The position numbers were made by a program, and so were the translations under genes. 64,000 nucleotides of DNA from Roseateles chitinivorans (lineage in GTDB: Bacteria > Pseudomonadota > Gammaproteobacteria > Burkholderiales > Burkholderiaceae_C). The DNA lies in the NCBI RefSeq assembly GCF_002761755.1, contig NZ_PEOG01000028.1, positions 1 through 64,000 on the forward strand. The letters run 5' to 3'. The number at the start of each line of letters is the position of its first letter. The stretch's first letter is position 1. Positions 36,385 to 45,366 of the stretch are shown here, in pieces. The notes under the pieces are model-generated. The model saw only the letters and a program-made list of their open reading frames with translations. It was not told the DNA's origin and searched no databases.

Positions 36385-36990
36385 ATGAAGTTGGTCCTGG
36401 CCTCCAACAACGCCAAGAAGCTGCAGGAACTGCAGGCGCTGTTCCAGCCGCTGGGCGTCGAGCTCGTCACGCAGGGCAGCCTGGGCATCGCCGAGGCGGA
36501 AGAACCGTTCCACACCTTCGTCGAGAACGCGCTGACCAAGGCGCGTCACGCGTCCCAGGCCAGCGGCCTGCCGGCGCTCGCCGACGATTCCGGCCTGGCG
36601 GTCGAGGCGCTGGGCGGCATGCCGGGCGTGCTGTCGGCGCGCTATGCGACGCTGTTCGGCCGCGAGAAGAGCGACGCGGAGAACAACCGCGTGCTGCTCG
36701 AGAAGCTCGATGGCATCGAGGATCGGCGCGCCCGCTTCGTCTGCGCGCTGGTGGCGGTGCGCTCGGCCGACGACCCCGAGCCGCTGATCGCGCTGGGCCG
36801 CTGGCAGGGCGAGATCCTGCGCCAGGCGCAGGGCGAGGGCGGCTTCGGCTACGACCCGCTGCTGTTCATTCCGGAACTCGGCCAGAGCGTCGCGGCGCTC
36901 GGCGCCGAGACCAAGAACCGTCTGAGCCATCGCGCGCTCGCGTCGCAAGACCTGCTGCGCCAGATGCGCGAGAGCTGGCACCTTGGCTGA
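36385..36990 (+). CDS. rdgB: dITP/XTP pyrophosphatase (RdgB/HAM1)
   Basis: A 201-aa house-cleaning NTPase removing ITP, dITP and XTP. SNNAKKLQEL (7-16), TFVENALTKARHA (about 49-61), ADDSGLAVEALGGMPGVLSARYA (about 69-91) and GGFGYDPLLFIPE are all present. The ATG at 36385 follows TTGGAGCAAGCG; an in-frame codon at 36373 would add four residues but has no better signal. It overlaps hemW by up to 8 bp. Confidence 0.95.
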   Translation: MKLVLASNNAKKLQELQALFQPLGVELVTQGSLGIAEAEEPFHTFVENALTKARHASQASGLPALADDSGLAVEALGGMPGVLSARYATLFGREKSDAENNRVLLEKLDGIEDRRARFVCALVAVRSADDPEPLIALGRWQGEILRQAQGEGGFGYDPLLFIPELGQSVAALGAETKNRLSHRALASQDLLRQMRESWHLG

Positions 36991-38185
36991 CATCATCCGC
37001 ATGATGCGGCCCGGCACGCTGACGCTGTCGGCGCTGCCGCCGCTGTCGCTGTACGTGCACCTGCCGTGGTGCATCCGCAAGTGCCCGTACTGCGACTTCA
37101 ACTCGCACGAGTATCGGGACGGGCGCGAGCTCGACGTCGATACCGCCCGCGCCTACCTGGCCGCGCTGCGGGCCGACCTGGAGGCCGCGCTGCCGCTGAT
37201 CTGGGGGCGGCCGGTGGTGTCGGTCTTCATCGGCGGCGGCACGCCCAGCCTGTTCGCGCCGGAGCAGATCGCCGAGCTGATCTCCGACCTGCGCGCCCGG
37301 TTGCCGCTGGAGGCGGGTTGCGAGATCACGATGGAGGCGAATCCGGGCACCTTCGAGAAAGACCGCTTCGCCGGCTTCGCGCAGGCGGGCGTGACGCGGC
37401 TGTCCATCGGCGTGCAGAGCTTCGACGACCGCAAGCTGCAGGCGCTGGGCCGCGTCCACAGCGGCACGCAGGCGCGCGCCGCGATCGCCGAGGCGGCGCG
37501 GTCCTTCGCGACCTTCAACATCGACCTGATGTACGCGCTGCCGGAGCAGACGCTGGCCGAGCTCGACGAGGACCTGGGCACCGCGCTGGCCTTCGACCCG
37601 CCGCACCTGTCCGTCTACCACCTGACGATCGAGCCGAACACGCGCTTCGCGAATGCGCCGCCCGAGCACCTGCCCGACCCGGATCTGGCCAGCGACATGC
37701 TGGACCTCATCACCGCGCGCACCGGCGCCAAGGGCATGCAGCGCTACGAAGTCTCCGCCTACGCGCGGGCCGGTCATCGCTGCACCCACAACACCAACTA
37801 CTGGCAGTTCGGCGACTACCTCGGCATCGGCGCCGGCGCGCACACCAAGCTGAGCTTTGCGCACCGGCTGCTGCGCCAGGTCCGCTGGCGCGATCCGGCG
37901 ACCTTCATGCAGAAGGCGGCCGAAGGCCAGGCCGTGTCCAACGAGCATGAGGTCGCGCGCTCCGAGCTGCCCTTCGAGTTCATGCTCAACGCGCTGCGCT
38001 TGCGCGAAGGCGTGCCGATGCAGAGCTTCCTCGAACGCACCGGCCTGCCGCCATCGGCCATCGCCAAGGCGATGGAACAGGGCCGCGCGAAAGGCCTGCT
38101 GGATCCCGATCCGGCCGTGATCCGCGCCACGCCGCGCGGCTTCGACTTCCTCAGCGATCTGCAGGCGCTGTTTCTGAGCTCGTGA
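36983..38185 (+). CDS. hemW: HemW-type radical SAM protein
   Basis: A radical SAM protein of the HemN-like family; HemW members act as haem chaperones rather than coproporphyrinogen oxidases. The cluster motif is C30-x3-C34-x2-C37 in WCIRKCPYCDF, followed by IGGGTPSLF and TMEANPGTFEKDRF. The HemW C-terminal winged domain is present (ALRLREGVPMQSFLER). The 5' end is uncertain: TTG 36983 gives MADIIRMMRPG; ATG 37001 or 37004 is equally plausible. Its 3' end overlaps the convergent LysR gene by 35 bp. Confidence 0.92.
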   Translation: MADIIRMMRPGTLTLSALPPLSLYVHLPWCIRKCPYCDFNSHEYRDGRELDVDTARAYLAALRADLEAALPLIWGRPVVSVFIGGGTPSLFAPEQIAELISDLRARLPLEAGCEITMEANPGTFEKDRFAGFAQAGVTRLSIGVQSFDDRKLQALGRVHSGTQARAAIAEAARSFATFNIDLMYALPEQTLAELDEDLGTALAFDPPHLSVYHLTIEPNTRFANAPPEHLPDPDLASDMLDLITARTGAKGMQRYEVSAYARAGHRCTHNTNYWQFGDYLGIGAGAHTKLSFAHRLLRQVRWRDPATFMQKAAEGQAVSNEHEVARSELPFEFMLNALRLREGVPMQSFLERTGLPPSAIAKAMEQGRAKGLLDPDPAVIRATPRGFDFLSDLQALFLSS

Positions 38186-39149
38186 TCGCGTCGCCGCGCG
38201 GCATCGTGGCCGCGCTCATCCTGCCTGTCGACAGGCAGGTCGTGGCGCCATCGAGCGCCGCGCGCGACTGCGCCGTCTCCTCGTGCAGCCACTGGACGAA
38301 GGCGCGCACGGCGGGTTCCTCGCGCGACTGGGGCGTGTAGACGATGTGGTAGCGCTGAGGCTCCTTGAGCATCGCCTGCCGCGGCGCGACCCGCACCAGC
38401 CGTCCGTCGAGCAGCGCATCCGCCGCGAGCAGCTCGCGAGTGAGGCCCACGCCCATGCCTTGCTCGGCAGCCTGCAGCAGGATGCCGAAGTCATTGAAGA
38501 TCGCCACCGGCAGCACCTGGCGCCGCAGCCCCGCCTGCGCGAACCAGTCCTCCCACTGCGAGGCGTCGCCCAGTAGCGGCGCCTGGGCCAGCGCCTCCAG
38601 CGGCTGGCCGATCAACTGGTGCGCCAGCGCCGGCGAGGCCACCGGCAGCATCGACAGGTCGAAGAGCGGCTCGCTCTCCAGCCCGGGCCACGGCCCGAGG
38701 CCCTGCCGCAGGGCGAGGTCGAATTTCTCCCGCTCCAGGTCGACCAGCCGCGCGGTCGCCTCGATCTCGATCGTCACTTCCGGATGCCGGGCATGCCAGC
38801 GGCCCAGCCGCGGCAGCAGCCAACGCTGGGCGAAGGAGGGCAGCACCGTGACGCGCAGGCTGCGCTGTTCGATGCCATGCGCCGCGGTGGCGGCGCGCAG
38901 GCCCTGGTCGAGCTCCTGATAGGCGCGCTCCACGCCGCGCAGCAGCGCCGCGCCCGCGGCGTTCAGCACCACGCGTCGACCCTGCCGGTCGAAGACGTCG
39001 AAGCCGAGTTGCGTTTCCAGCGCGCGGATCTGCTGGCTCACCGCGCTGTGGGTGAGGTTGAGCTCCTCGGACGCCGCGCGCAGGTTCTGATGCAGCGCGG
39101 CAGCCCGGAAGGCGGCCAGGTACTGAAGGGGGAGGCGGGGGCTGCGCAT
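38151..39149 (-). CDS. LysR family transcriptional regulator
   Basis: A 332-aa regulator. Winged helix-turn-helix at 1-60 (MRSPRLPLQYLAAFRAAALHQNLRAASEELNLTHSAVSQQI), then a substrate-binding domain. The start phrase LQYLAAFRAAALHQNLRAASEELNLTHSAVSQQ resembles the GcvA-like branch. About 30 residues at the C-terminus (beyond ESVHEETAQ-like LHEETAQSR) exceed the usual length. Divergent from the small membrane protein at 39293, so that gene is a possible target. Confidence 0.93.
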   Translation of the reverse strand: MRSPRLPLQYLAAFRAAALHQNLRAASEELNLTHSAVSQQIRALETQLGFDVFDRQGRRVVLNAAGAALLRGVERAYQELDQGLRAATAAHGIEQRSLRVTVLPSFAQRWLLPRLGRWHARHPEVTIEIEATARLVDLEREKFDLALRQGLGPWPGLESEPLFDLSMLPVASPALAHQLIGQPLEALAQAPLLGDASQWEDWFAQAGLRRQVLPVAIFNDFGILLQAAEQGMGVGLTRELLAADALLDGRLVRVAPRQAMLKEPQRYHIVYTPQSREEPAVRAFVQWLHEETAQSRAALDGATTCLSTGRMSAATMPRGDAITSSETAPADR

Positions 39150-39292
39150 GGTGGGCGTCTCTCCGGCAGCGGGGTTGTTGGAAAGCTGGGCTGCACAGGG
39201 AGGCAAGGATATAGCGTTTGGGATGCGGTTGTTGGGCACCTAGCATTACCAGCATTGACGCCCCCCTCCCTCCGATGAACGAAGGAACGACC

Positions 39293-39781
39293 ATGAACGA
39301 GCCCGACATCACGCCCCGTTTCCCAGCCGGTTTTTCCGCTCGCCTGCCGGCCTGTGTGCCCGCTGCCGCGCCTGTCCGCACCGCGCAACAGGCCGCCGCC
39401 CGCGTCGCCTCGTCCTGCACGGCGGCCCTGGCCGCCAGCGGCCGGCCGGTGGCCCGGTTGACGCCGGAAGTGCCTTGCTACGCCTACTCGCCCTGGACGC
39501 GCTTCCCGGTCATCGGCCCCGCGCTGACGGTGCTGGTCGCGATCGTCTCGGCGCTGGCGCTGGTCTCGAACGCGAACGCCTTCAACGACGTCAATGCCGA
39601 ACTGCAGATCGCCGCCCGAGAGCAGCGCCTGGCCAGGGAAGAGGCGCAGCAGCTCGCCCGCGCGCAGGCGGCGCGGCCGGCCGTGCTGGCCGCGGCGGGC
39701 AATGACCGCGCGGTCGGGACGGCGCGGGCTCAGCCTGCCGTGAACCGGGCCGACGAGGCGAAGCAGGGGCGCGGCCGGTGA
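39293..39781 (+). CDS. Small single-pass membrane protein of unknown function
   Basis: A 162-aa protein with one clear hydrophobic segment (VIGPALTVLVAIVSALALVS, about 72-91) flanked by PWTRFP and NANAFND. The N-terminal 65 residues are Ala/Pro-rich. The region after the membrane segment is a charged helix (AELQIAAREQRLAREEAQQLARAQAA) with coiled-coil pattern. The ATG at 39293 follows GAAGGAACGACC; an upstream in-frame ATG at 39275 is weaker. No family recognised. It is divergent from the LysR gene (143 bp between). Confidence 0.75.
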   Translation: MNEPDITPRFPAGFSARLPACVPAAAPVRTAQQAAARVASSCTAALAASGRPVARLTPEVPCYAYSPWTRFPVIGPALTVLVAIVSALALVSNANAFNDVNAELQIAAREQRLAREEAQQLARAQAARPAVLAAAGNDRAVGTARAQPAVNRADEAKQGRGR

Positions 39782-39893
39782 CGACAGTCCCGGCGACGCG
39801 GATGATGCACCCGCGTCCGTCCTTATCTCGTAAGCGGGCTCGGCAAGAAGTGGCCTGCCGAGTGGGGAGGGCCGGCGGTGCCGCCCGAGGCGG

Positions 39894-41009
39894 TCAGACG
39901 CGGTTCAGCGACATGCCGGCCGTGCTGCGCAGCCGCTCGATCAGCCGCGTGGCGATCTGGTGCAGCGGCAGCACCTCGTCGGCGGCGCCGGCATTGATCG
40001 CCTCGCGCGGCATGCCGAAGACGACGCAGGTCGCCTCGTCCTGGACGAAGTTGTAGGAACCGGCGTCCTTCATCGCCTTCATCGCCCTGGCGCCGTCGGC
40101 GCCCATGCCGGTGAGCATGATGCCCAGCGCGTTCTGGCCGACCACGCGGGCCGCGGAGTTGAACAGCACTTCCACCGACGGCTTGTGCCGGTTGACCGGA
40201 TCGCCGTCCTGCACGCGCGCGATGTAGTTGGCGCCCGAGCGCTCCACGCTGAAATGCATGCCACCGGGCGCGATGTAGCCATGGCCGGGCAGGATGCGCT
40301 CGCCGTCCTGCGCTTCCTTGACGCGGATCTTGCACAGGCCGTCCAGCCGCGCCGCGTAGCTGCGGGTGAAGCCCGGCGGCATGTGCTGGGTGATGCAGAC
40401 CGCCGGGCAGTCGGCCGGCAGGTTGATCAGCACATCCTTGGTCGCCTCGGTGCCGCCGGTGGAGGCGCCGATGAAGATGATCTTCTCGGTCGACAGCCGG
40501 CCCAGGTTGGCGATCGGCGAGGCCGGCTTGAGCGGCGGCGTCGCGCCACCGGCGGCGGCCGGCGCGCCAGGAGCCGCGGCCGGCGCGGGCGCGCTCAGCC
40601 GGCGGATGTGCGCCTTCGAGGCGATGCGGATCTTGTCGGTGATGTCCTGCGCCAGCGCGCGGATGCCGTCGGCGACGCCGATCTTCGGCTTGGCGACGAA
40701 GTCCACCGCGCCCAGTTCCAGCGCCTTGAGCGTGACTTCGGCGCCGCGCTCGGTCAGCGTGGACACCATCACCACCGGCATCGGCCGCAGCCGCATCAGG
40801 CGCTGCAGGAAGTCCAGGCCGTCCATCTTCGGCATCTCGACGTCCAGGGTGATCACGTCCGGGTTGAGGTTGCGGATCATCTCGCGCGCCGCGAGCGGAT
40901 CGCTGGCCGCGCCGATGCACTGCATGTCGGGCTGGCGGTTGATGATCTCGGTCAGGATGCTGCGCACCAGCGCGGAATCGTCCACGACGACGACGGTGGT
41001 CTTGGCCAT
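39894..41009 (-). CDS. cheB: Chemotaxis response regulator protein-glutamate methylesterase
   Basis: Removes methyl groups from chemoreceptors after phosphorylation. The 371-aa protein has a receiver domain (D10, D11, phosphoacceptor D56 in [10 protein letters not shown] in FVAKP) and a C-terminal methylesterase with the catalytic Ser in [11 protein letters not shown], His in TQHMPPGFT and Asp in [11 protein letters not shown]. The linker is Ala/Pro-rich. Last gene of the leftward cheR-cheD-cheB trio, 37 bp after cheD. Confidence 0.96.
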   Translation of the reverse strand: MAKTTVVVVDDSALVRSILTEIINRQPDMQCIGAASDPLAAREMIRNLNPDVITLDVEMPKMDGLDFLQRLMRLRPMPVVMVSTLTERGAEVTLKALELGAVDFVAKPKIGVADGIRALAQDITDKIRIASKAHIRRLSAPAPAAAPGAPAAAGGATPPLKPASPIANLGRLSTEKIIFIGASTGGTEATKDVLINLPADCPAVCITQHMPPGFTRSYAARLDGLCKIRVKEAQDGERILPGHGYIAPGGMHFSVERSGANYIARVQDGDPVNRHKPSVEVLFNSAARVVGQNALGIMLTGMGADGARAMKAMKDAGSYNFVQDEATCVVFGMPREAINAGAADEVLPLHQIATRLIERLRSTAGMSLNRV

Positions 41010-41046
41010 TGCTGCTTACTCCTCGGTACTTCCGGGCTCTGCCGTC

Positions 41047-41718
41047 TCAGAACAGGTCGATCGAGCCGCCGGCGCTCGCCACCGGCTGGGCCCGCTGCGC
41101 GGCGGCCTTGTCCTGCTGCACCAGCGCATCGGTGTTGGTCGGCGCCAGGCGCTTGACCATCGCCTTGCCGCTCTTCGGAAGGAAACAGACCTTGCGCGGG
41201 TACACGTCCATCACATCCTTGGACACGATCGGGATGCGCTCGATCTTCAGGAAATCGATGACGAAATTGGTGTTGCGCTCGCCCACGTTGATCGTGTTCA
41301 TGCCGGAGATCACCGCGCCGCCGCCGAAGATCTTCGCCTCCATGCGGCTCTTGGCGGCGCCACGCTTCATCATCTCGTTGATCAGCAGTTCCATCGCGAA
41401 GGAACCGTAGCGGCCCGAGTCGCCATGCCCCTCGGGCAGCATGAAGTGGTTCATGCCGCCGATCTGCGCGTGGCGGTCCCACAGGCAGGCGGCGATGCAC
41501 GAGCCCAGCGTCGTCATCACGAGCAGGTCGTCGTTGTCGACGAAGTACTCGCCGGGCAGGACCTTGACCGCGGCGTTCTTGAAGTGCGCGTCGTAGAAGA
41601 AGAACGACGCCTCGCCGTTCTTGCGGGACACCGTCTTGAGCTGGGCCACGCGCGCCGCGCCGGCGCTGGCCAGCGCCGCGCTTTGCTGCATCGCGGAGGA
41701 GGCGGAAGGCAGGGTCAT
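41047..41718 (-). CDS. cheD: Chemoreceptor glutamine deamidase CheD
   Basis: Deamidates receptor glutamines and feeds adaptation. The 223-aa protein has the catalytic Cys in TTLGSCIAACLWD (about 70-82) and His in GGMNHFMLPEG (about 87-97). FGGGAVISGMNTINVGERN is the conserved C-terminal core. The tail (about 190-223) is variable. A 12-bp gap separates it from cheR, so the genes are co-transcribed. Confidence 0.95.
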   Translation of the reverse strand: MTLPSASSAMQQSAALASAGAARVAQLKTVSRKNGEASFFFYDAHFKNAAVKVLPGEYFVDNDDLLVMTTLGSCIAACLWDRHAQIGGMNHFMLPEGHGDSGRYGSFAMELLINEMMKRGAAKSRMEAKIFGGGAVISGMNTINVGERNTNFVIDFLKIERIPIVSKDVMDVYPRKVCFLPKSGKAMVKRLAPTNTDALVQQDKAAAQRAQPVASAGGSIDLF

Positions 41719-41730
41719 GGGGGTGGTCCG

Positions 41731-42597
41731 TTAAACGCGTTCGTAGATCGTCTTGCCGCGCAGGCGGAAGAGATCGCGGGAATCGGTGAAGTTCTCGGAA
41801 TGCCCGACGAACAGCAGGCCGCCCGGGCGCATCACCTTGTGGATGCGCTCAAGCACCTTGCGCTGCGTCGGCGCATCGAAATAGATCATGACGTTGCGGC
41901 AGAACACGACGTGGAAGGGGTCGCCCAGCGACCACGAGGTGTGCATCAGGTTCAGGGTGCGGAACTCGATCATCTTCGCCAGCTCGGGCTTGACGCGGAT
42001 GCGGCCCTCGTTGGCGCCGGTGCCGCGCAGGAAGAACTGCTTGAGCCGCTGCGGCGACAGCCCGCGCGATTCGGCCGCGTAGACGCCGCGGCGCGCGGTG
42101 TTGAGCACGTTGGTGTCGATGTCGCTGGAGATGATCTGCACGCCGGAATTCGCGCCCAGCGATTCCTGGCAGGTCATCGCGATGGAGTAGGGCTCCTCGC
42201 CGGTGGAGGCGGCGCAGCACCAGATGCGGATCGGCTTGCCGGTCAGCGCCTTGAGGTCGTCGTTGAGCGAGACGAAGTGGTGGTCCTCACGGAAGAACGA
42301 GGTCAGGTTGGTGGTGAGGCAGTTCACGAACTCCTGCCACTCCTGGTCGCCTTGCGGGCCGCTGACGCCTTCCAGCCATTGGAGGTAGTCGGCGAAGCTG
42401 CGATGGCCGGTGTCACGCAGCCGGCGCGACAGCCGGCTGTAGACCATCGCATGCTTGCCGTCGTGCAGCGAGATGCCGGCGTGCTGGTAGATCAGCTGGC
42501 GGACGCGTTCGAAGTCGGCGCGGCTGAAGCTGAACTCGTGATCGATCGCCTCGACCGGCGACGGGGCCGCGAACGAGACCGGTTGACCTGGGCGCAT
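41731..42597 (-). CDS. cheR: Chemotaxis protein-glutamate O-methyltransferase
   Basis: Methylates chemoreceptors with S-adenosylmethionine. The 288-aa protein begins with the CheR all-alpha domain (FSRADFERVRQLIYQHAGISLHDGKHAMVYSRL) and has SAM-binding RIWCCAASTGEEPYSIAM (about 130-146) and DPFHVVFCRNVMIYFD (about 225-240). Full length. First of the trio; the receptor, CheA and CheW genes are not in this window. Confidence 0.95.
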   Translation of the reverse strand: MRPGQPVSFAAPSPVEAIDHEFSFSRADFERVRQLIYQHAGISLHDGKHAMVYSRLSRRLRDTGHRSFADYLQWLEGVSGPQGDQEWQEFVNCLTTNLTSFFREDHHFVSLNDDLKALTGKPIRIWCCAASTGEEPYSIAMTCQESLGANSGVQIISSDIDTNVLNTARRGVYAAESRGLSPQRLKQFFLRGTGANEGRIRVKPELAKMIEFRTLNLMHTSWSLGDPFHVVFCRNVMIYFDAPTQRKVLERIHKVMRPGGLLFVGHSENFTDSRDLFRLRGKTIYERV

Positions 42598-42735
42598 GGG
42601 GCTGTTTGGACTTCTTCGAAGGTGAGATGCCGTAGCACCGGATGGCCGCCATTGTCGGCAATCGCTAGTTTGATTGTGTTTGGTCTGTTTGATGTGTGAA
42701 AGAGGTGGGGGGAACCCCTCATTTCTGCACGCTCA

Positions 42736-43503
42736 TTGGAGGGTGAAGCCGCTAGACTGCGCCGGAAATTGCCCCATCCCACCTTGGACGCACCGCACAG
42801 TCTCATTGCCGCGCACAAGCTGCGCCTGGATCTGGCCCTGCAGCTGCTGCAGCAGGCCGGCGCGATGCTGCCCGACGCGGAGCCGTATTCGGAGCCGTGG
42901 CTGCAAGGGATCGTCGACGCGCTGTGCGACCTCTCGAGCAAGGACGCGCTGACCGGCCTGGTCAATCGCCGCAGCTTCGAGATGGCGCTGGGCCGCGAGG
43001 TCGATCGCGTGGCGCGTTCCGGTGAACCGGCGCTGCTGCTGATGCTGGACATCGACCACTTCAAGGCGGTCAACGACCAGCATGGCCACGCGGCCGGCGA
43101 CCTGGTGATCCGTGCGGTCGCGCAGTCGATCGCGCAGACGGTGCGTCCGATGGACACGGTGGCGCGGATCGGCGGCGAGGAGTTCGCCATCATCCTGCCC
43201 AACTGCCCGACCTCCTTCGGCGAGGTCGTCGCTGAGCGCATCCGGCAACGGGTGCAGGCGCTGGCGATCAGCCTGGGCGGCGGCCAGTCGCCGCTGACCT
43301 GCACGATCAGCATCGGCGGGGCGTTCGCGCCGCAGTGGGTGCGCTCGTCGACGCTGATCTGGACGGAGCGGGCGGACCGCCAGCTCTACCGCGCCAAGGC
43401 CGAGGGCCGCAACCGCGCCTGCCTGGAGAGCCATGTGGACTCGCTGGTGAGCGCCGAGGAAAAGGGCATGTTGTTCGCCGTAACGCAACAGGATAGTGAA
43501 TGA
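42736..43503 (+). CDS. Soluble diguanylate cyclase with inhibitory site
   Basis: Makes cyclic di-GMP. The GGEEF signature (residues 146-150 from the TTG start) is active-type, DIDHFKAVNDQHGH (about 105-118) binds GTP, and RPMD five residues ahead of GGEEF is a product-inhibition I-site. The first about 65 residues are helical with no sensor fold I recognise. No ATG lies near the expected N-terminus; TTG 42736 is the longest option, and other in-frame TTG or CTG codons up to 42784 cannot be excluded. It overlaps the next gene by 4 bp. Confidence 0.88.
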   Translation: MEGEAARLRRKLPHPTLDAPHSLIAAHKLRLDLALQLLQQAGAMLPDAEPYSEPWLQGIVDALCDLSSKDALTGLVNRRSFEMALGREVDRVARSGEPALLLMLDIDHFKAVNDQHGHAAGDLVIRAVAQSIAQTVRPMDTVARIGGEEFAIILPNCPTSFGEVVAERIRQRVQALAISLGGGQSPLTCTISIGGAFAPQWVRSSTLIWTERADRQLYRAKAEGRNRACLESHVDSLVSAEEKGMLFAVTQQDSE

Positions 43504-44312
43504 GCATGACAACAGCTCCTGCTGCACCCCATGCCCGCGGAGGCGCTCGCACCTTGGCCGTGACCAGCGGCAAGGGCGGCGTGGGCAAGACCTTCGTCAC
43601 CGCCAACCTGGCGGCGGCCCTGGCCGCGCGCGGCGAGCGCGTGCTGGTGCTGGATGCCGACCTCGGCCTGGCCAACCTGGACGTGGTGCTGAACCTGCAT
43701 CCCAAGCTCACGCTGCACGACGTCTTCACCGAGCGCTGCACGCTGGAGCAGGCCATCCTGCCGGCGCCCGGCGGCTTCCATGTGCTGCTGGCGGGCTCGG
43801 GCATGGTGGAGTACTCGCGGCTCACGCCCGACGTGCGCGACAAGCTGCTGCACATCTTGGAGGTGGTGCGGCCGCGCTTCGACTACGTGTTGCTGGACAC
43901 CGGCGCCGGCATCTCCGACGTGGTGCTGTTCGCCGTCTCGATGGCGCATGACGTGCTCGTCGTGGCGACGCCGGAGCCCACCTCGCTGACGGACGCGTAC
44001 GCCACGATCAAGGTCCTGGCGACCCAGCAGGAGCGGCGCCAGGTGCGCCTCATCCTCAACCAGGCCAACCGGCCGGGCGAGGGCAAGCTGATCTGCGGCC
44101 AGCTGCAGCAGGTGCTGCAGCGCTTCGTCGGCCCGACGCCGGGCCAGACCTTCAAGCTGGAACTGCTCGGCGAGGTCAAGAACGATCCGATGGTCCGGCA
44201 GGCGGTGCTCAAGCGCCAGCTGCTGCTGGAGCACTACCCCGGCTGCGACGCGGCACAGGGCATCCGCGGGCTCGCCGCGAAGTTGCTGGAACAATCGGCC
44301 GGCCATCCCTGA
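43500..44312 (+). CDS. MinD/FlhG-like ParA-family ATPase
   Basis: A 270-aa P-loop ATPase. Deviant Walker A SGKGGVGKTFVTANLA (about 23-38), DADLGLANLDVVLNL (about 53-67), Walker B VLLDTGAGISDVV (about 126-138). Residues GLANLD after DAD and the absence of a MinD-type amphipathic C-terminus favour the FlhG/YlxH branch, which sets flagellar number and place, but no flhF or flagellar gene is adjacent. It starts inside the stop of the diguanylate cyclase (ATGA), so cyclic-di-GMP output and this ATPase are translationally coupled. Confidence 0.88.
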   Translation: MSMTTAPAAPHARGGARTLAVTSGKGGVGKTFVTANLAAALAARGERVLVLDADLGLANLDVVLNLHPKLTLHDVFTERCTLEQAILPAPGGFHVLLAGSGMVEYSRLTPDVRDKLLHILEVVRPRFDYVLLDTGAGISDVVLFAVSMAHDVLVVATPEPTSLTDAYATIKVLATQQERRQVRLILNQANRPGEGKLICGQLQQVLQRFVGPTPGQTFKLELLGEVKNDPMVRQAVLKRQLLLEHYPGCDAAQGIRGLAAKLLEQSAGHP

Positions 44313-44327
44313 ATCCTTCCCCTTCCG

Positions 44328-44762
44328 ATGTCCGATTCCCCTGAGACCGGTGCCGCCGACGGCACCGCGGTCCCTCCGACCGCTGCGCCCGCCACGCCCT
44401 TCGAGTGGGTCGGCGGCGAAGACGCCGTGCGCCGGCTGGTCGACCGCTTCTACGACCTGATGGACCTGGAGCCGCGCTTCGCTCAGCTGCGTGCGATCCA
44501 TCCGACGACGCTGGACGGATCACGGGACAAGCTGTTCTGGTTCCTGTGCGGCTGGCTCGGCGGTCCGGACCATTTCGTCGAACGCTTCGGACATCCGCGG
44601 CTGCGTGCGCGCCACATGCCCTATCGCATCGGCATCGCCGAGCGCGACCAGTGGATGGCCGCGATGACGCAGGCAATGGCCGAGTGCGAACTCGATGTCG
44701 AGCTGCAGCGGCGGCTGGCCGCCTCCTTCGCCCACACGGCGGACTGGATGCGCAACGTCTGA
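44328..44762 (+). CDS. Group II truncated haemoglobin
   Basis: A 144-aa haem protein. After a Pro/Ala-rich N-terminal 25 residues comes the 2-over-2 globin: GGEDAVRRLVDRFYDLMD, LFWFLCGWLGGPDHFVERFGHPRLRARHMPYRIG (proximal His in RHMPYRIG, Trp in GWLGGP) and a last helix ending in WMRNV. Group II globins bind O2 or NO and are linked to NO or oxidative defence. It lies 15 bp downstream of the FlhG-like gene in the same direction. Confidence 0.93.
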   Translation: MSDSPETGAADGTAVPPTAAPATPFEWVGGEDAVRRLVDRFYDLMDLEPRFAQLRAIHPTTLDGSRDKLFWFLCGWLGGPDHFVERFGHPRLRARHMPYRIGIAERDQWMAAMTQAMAECELDVELQRRLAASFAHTADWMRNV

Positions 44763-44909
44763 AGTCGACCGGGAGGCACCTCAGGGGCCTCGCAGGCGCC
44801 GGAAATGATGTAAACGGCGCGACCAGCGTGCATATCTGACAGCGATGCCGGTCGCGACGGGCCGGCGGTGAACACGGCGGGCGCGGCTTCGTCTACTGTC
44901 GCATCCATC

Positions 44910-45293
44910 ATGTCCACGCTGTTCCACGACGATGAGGTCGGCATCGAAGCCAATCCCGACCTGATGCATGTCCGGATCGACGGCGGCCGCCTCTGGCTGT
45001 CCGAAGACGCCCGGGAAGACATCGAGGTCTGCGCCGGCTTCTGCCCGGACACCGACAGCCCGATGCAGATGCTCAACTTCCTGCGCGCCGCCTGCGTGCG
45101 CCTCCAGCATGTCGACATGGACGGCGAGGATGCGGAGCACGCCTTCATGTCCTTCTGCGTGCTCAAGGGCCTGGAACACGCGATCGAGACCCACTGGCAG
45201 GGTGCCGACTCGGTGGGCGAGTTCCGTCCCGAGCGCCTGCTGATGGCGTTCACCACGCCGGTCTCGCCTTACAGCAGCCTGATGCTGCACTGA
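44910..45293 (+). CDS. Conserved hypothetical protein
   Basis: A 127-aa acidic cytosolic protein (MSTLFHDDEVGIEANPDLMHVRIDGGRLWL...). It has two short Cys-containing stretches (CAGFCPDTD and the later AACVRL). No motif or family recognised. The ATG at 44910 is preferred; a GTG at 44868 would add 14 residues without a ribosome binding site. It converges with the Smr gene. Confidence 0.65.
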   Translation: MSTLFHDDEVGIEANPDLMHVRIDGGRLWLSEDAREDIEVCAGFCPDTDSPMQMLNFLRAACVRLQHVDMDGEDAEHAFMSFCVLKGLEHAIETHWQGADSVGEFRPERLLMAFTTPVSPYSSLMLH

Positions 45294-45366
45294 CCGCGGC
45301 GGCGACCGCCGCCCCTCGGTCCCCGACAGGAACCCAGGAACGAAGCGCCGGCTGCGGCGCCGACCC

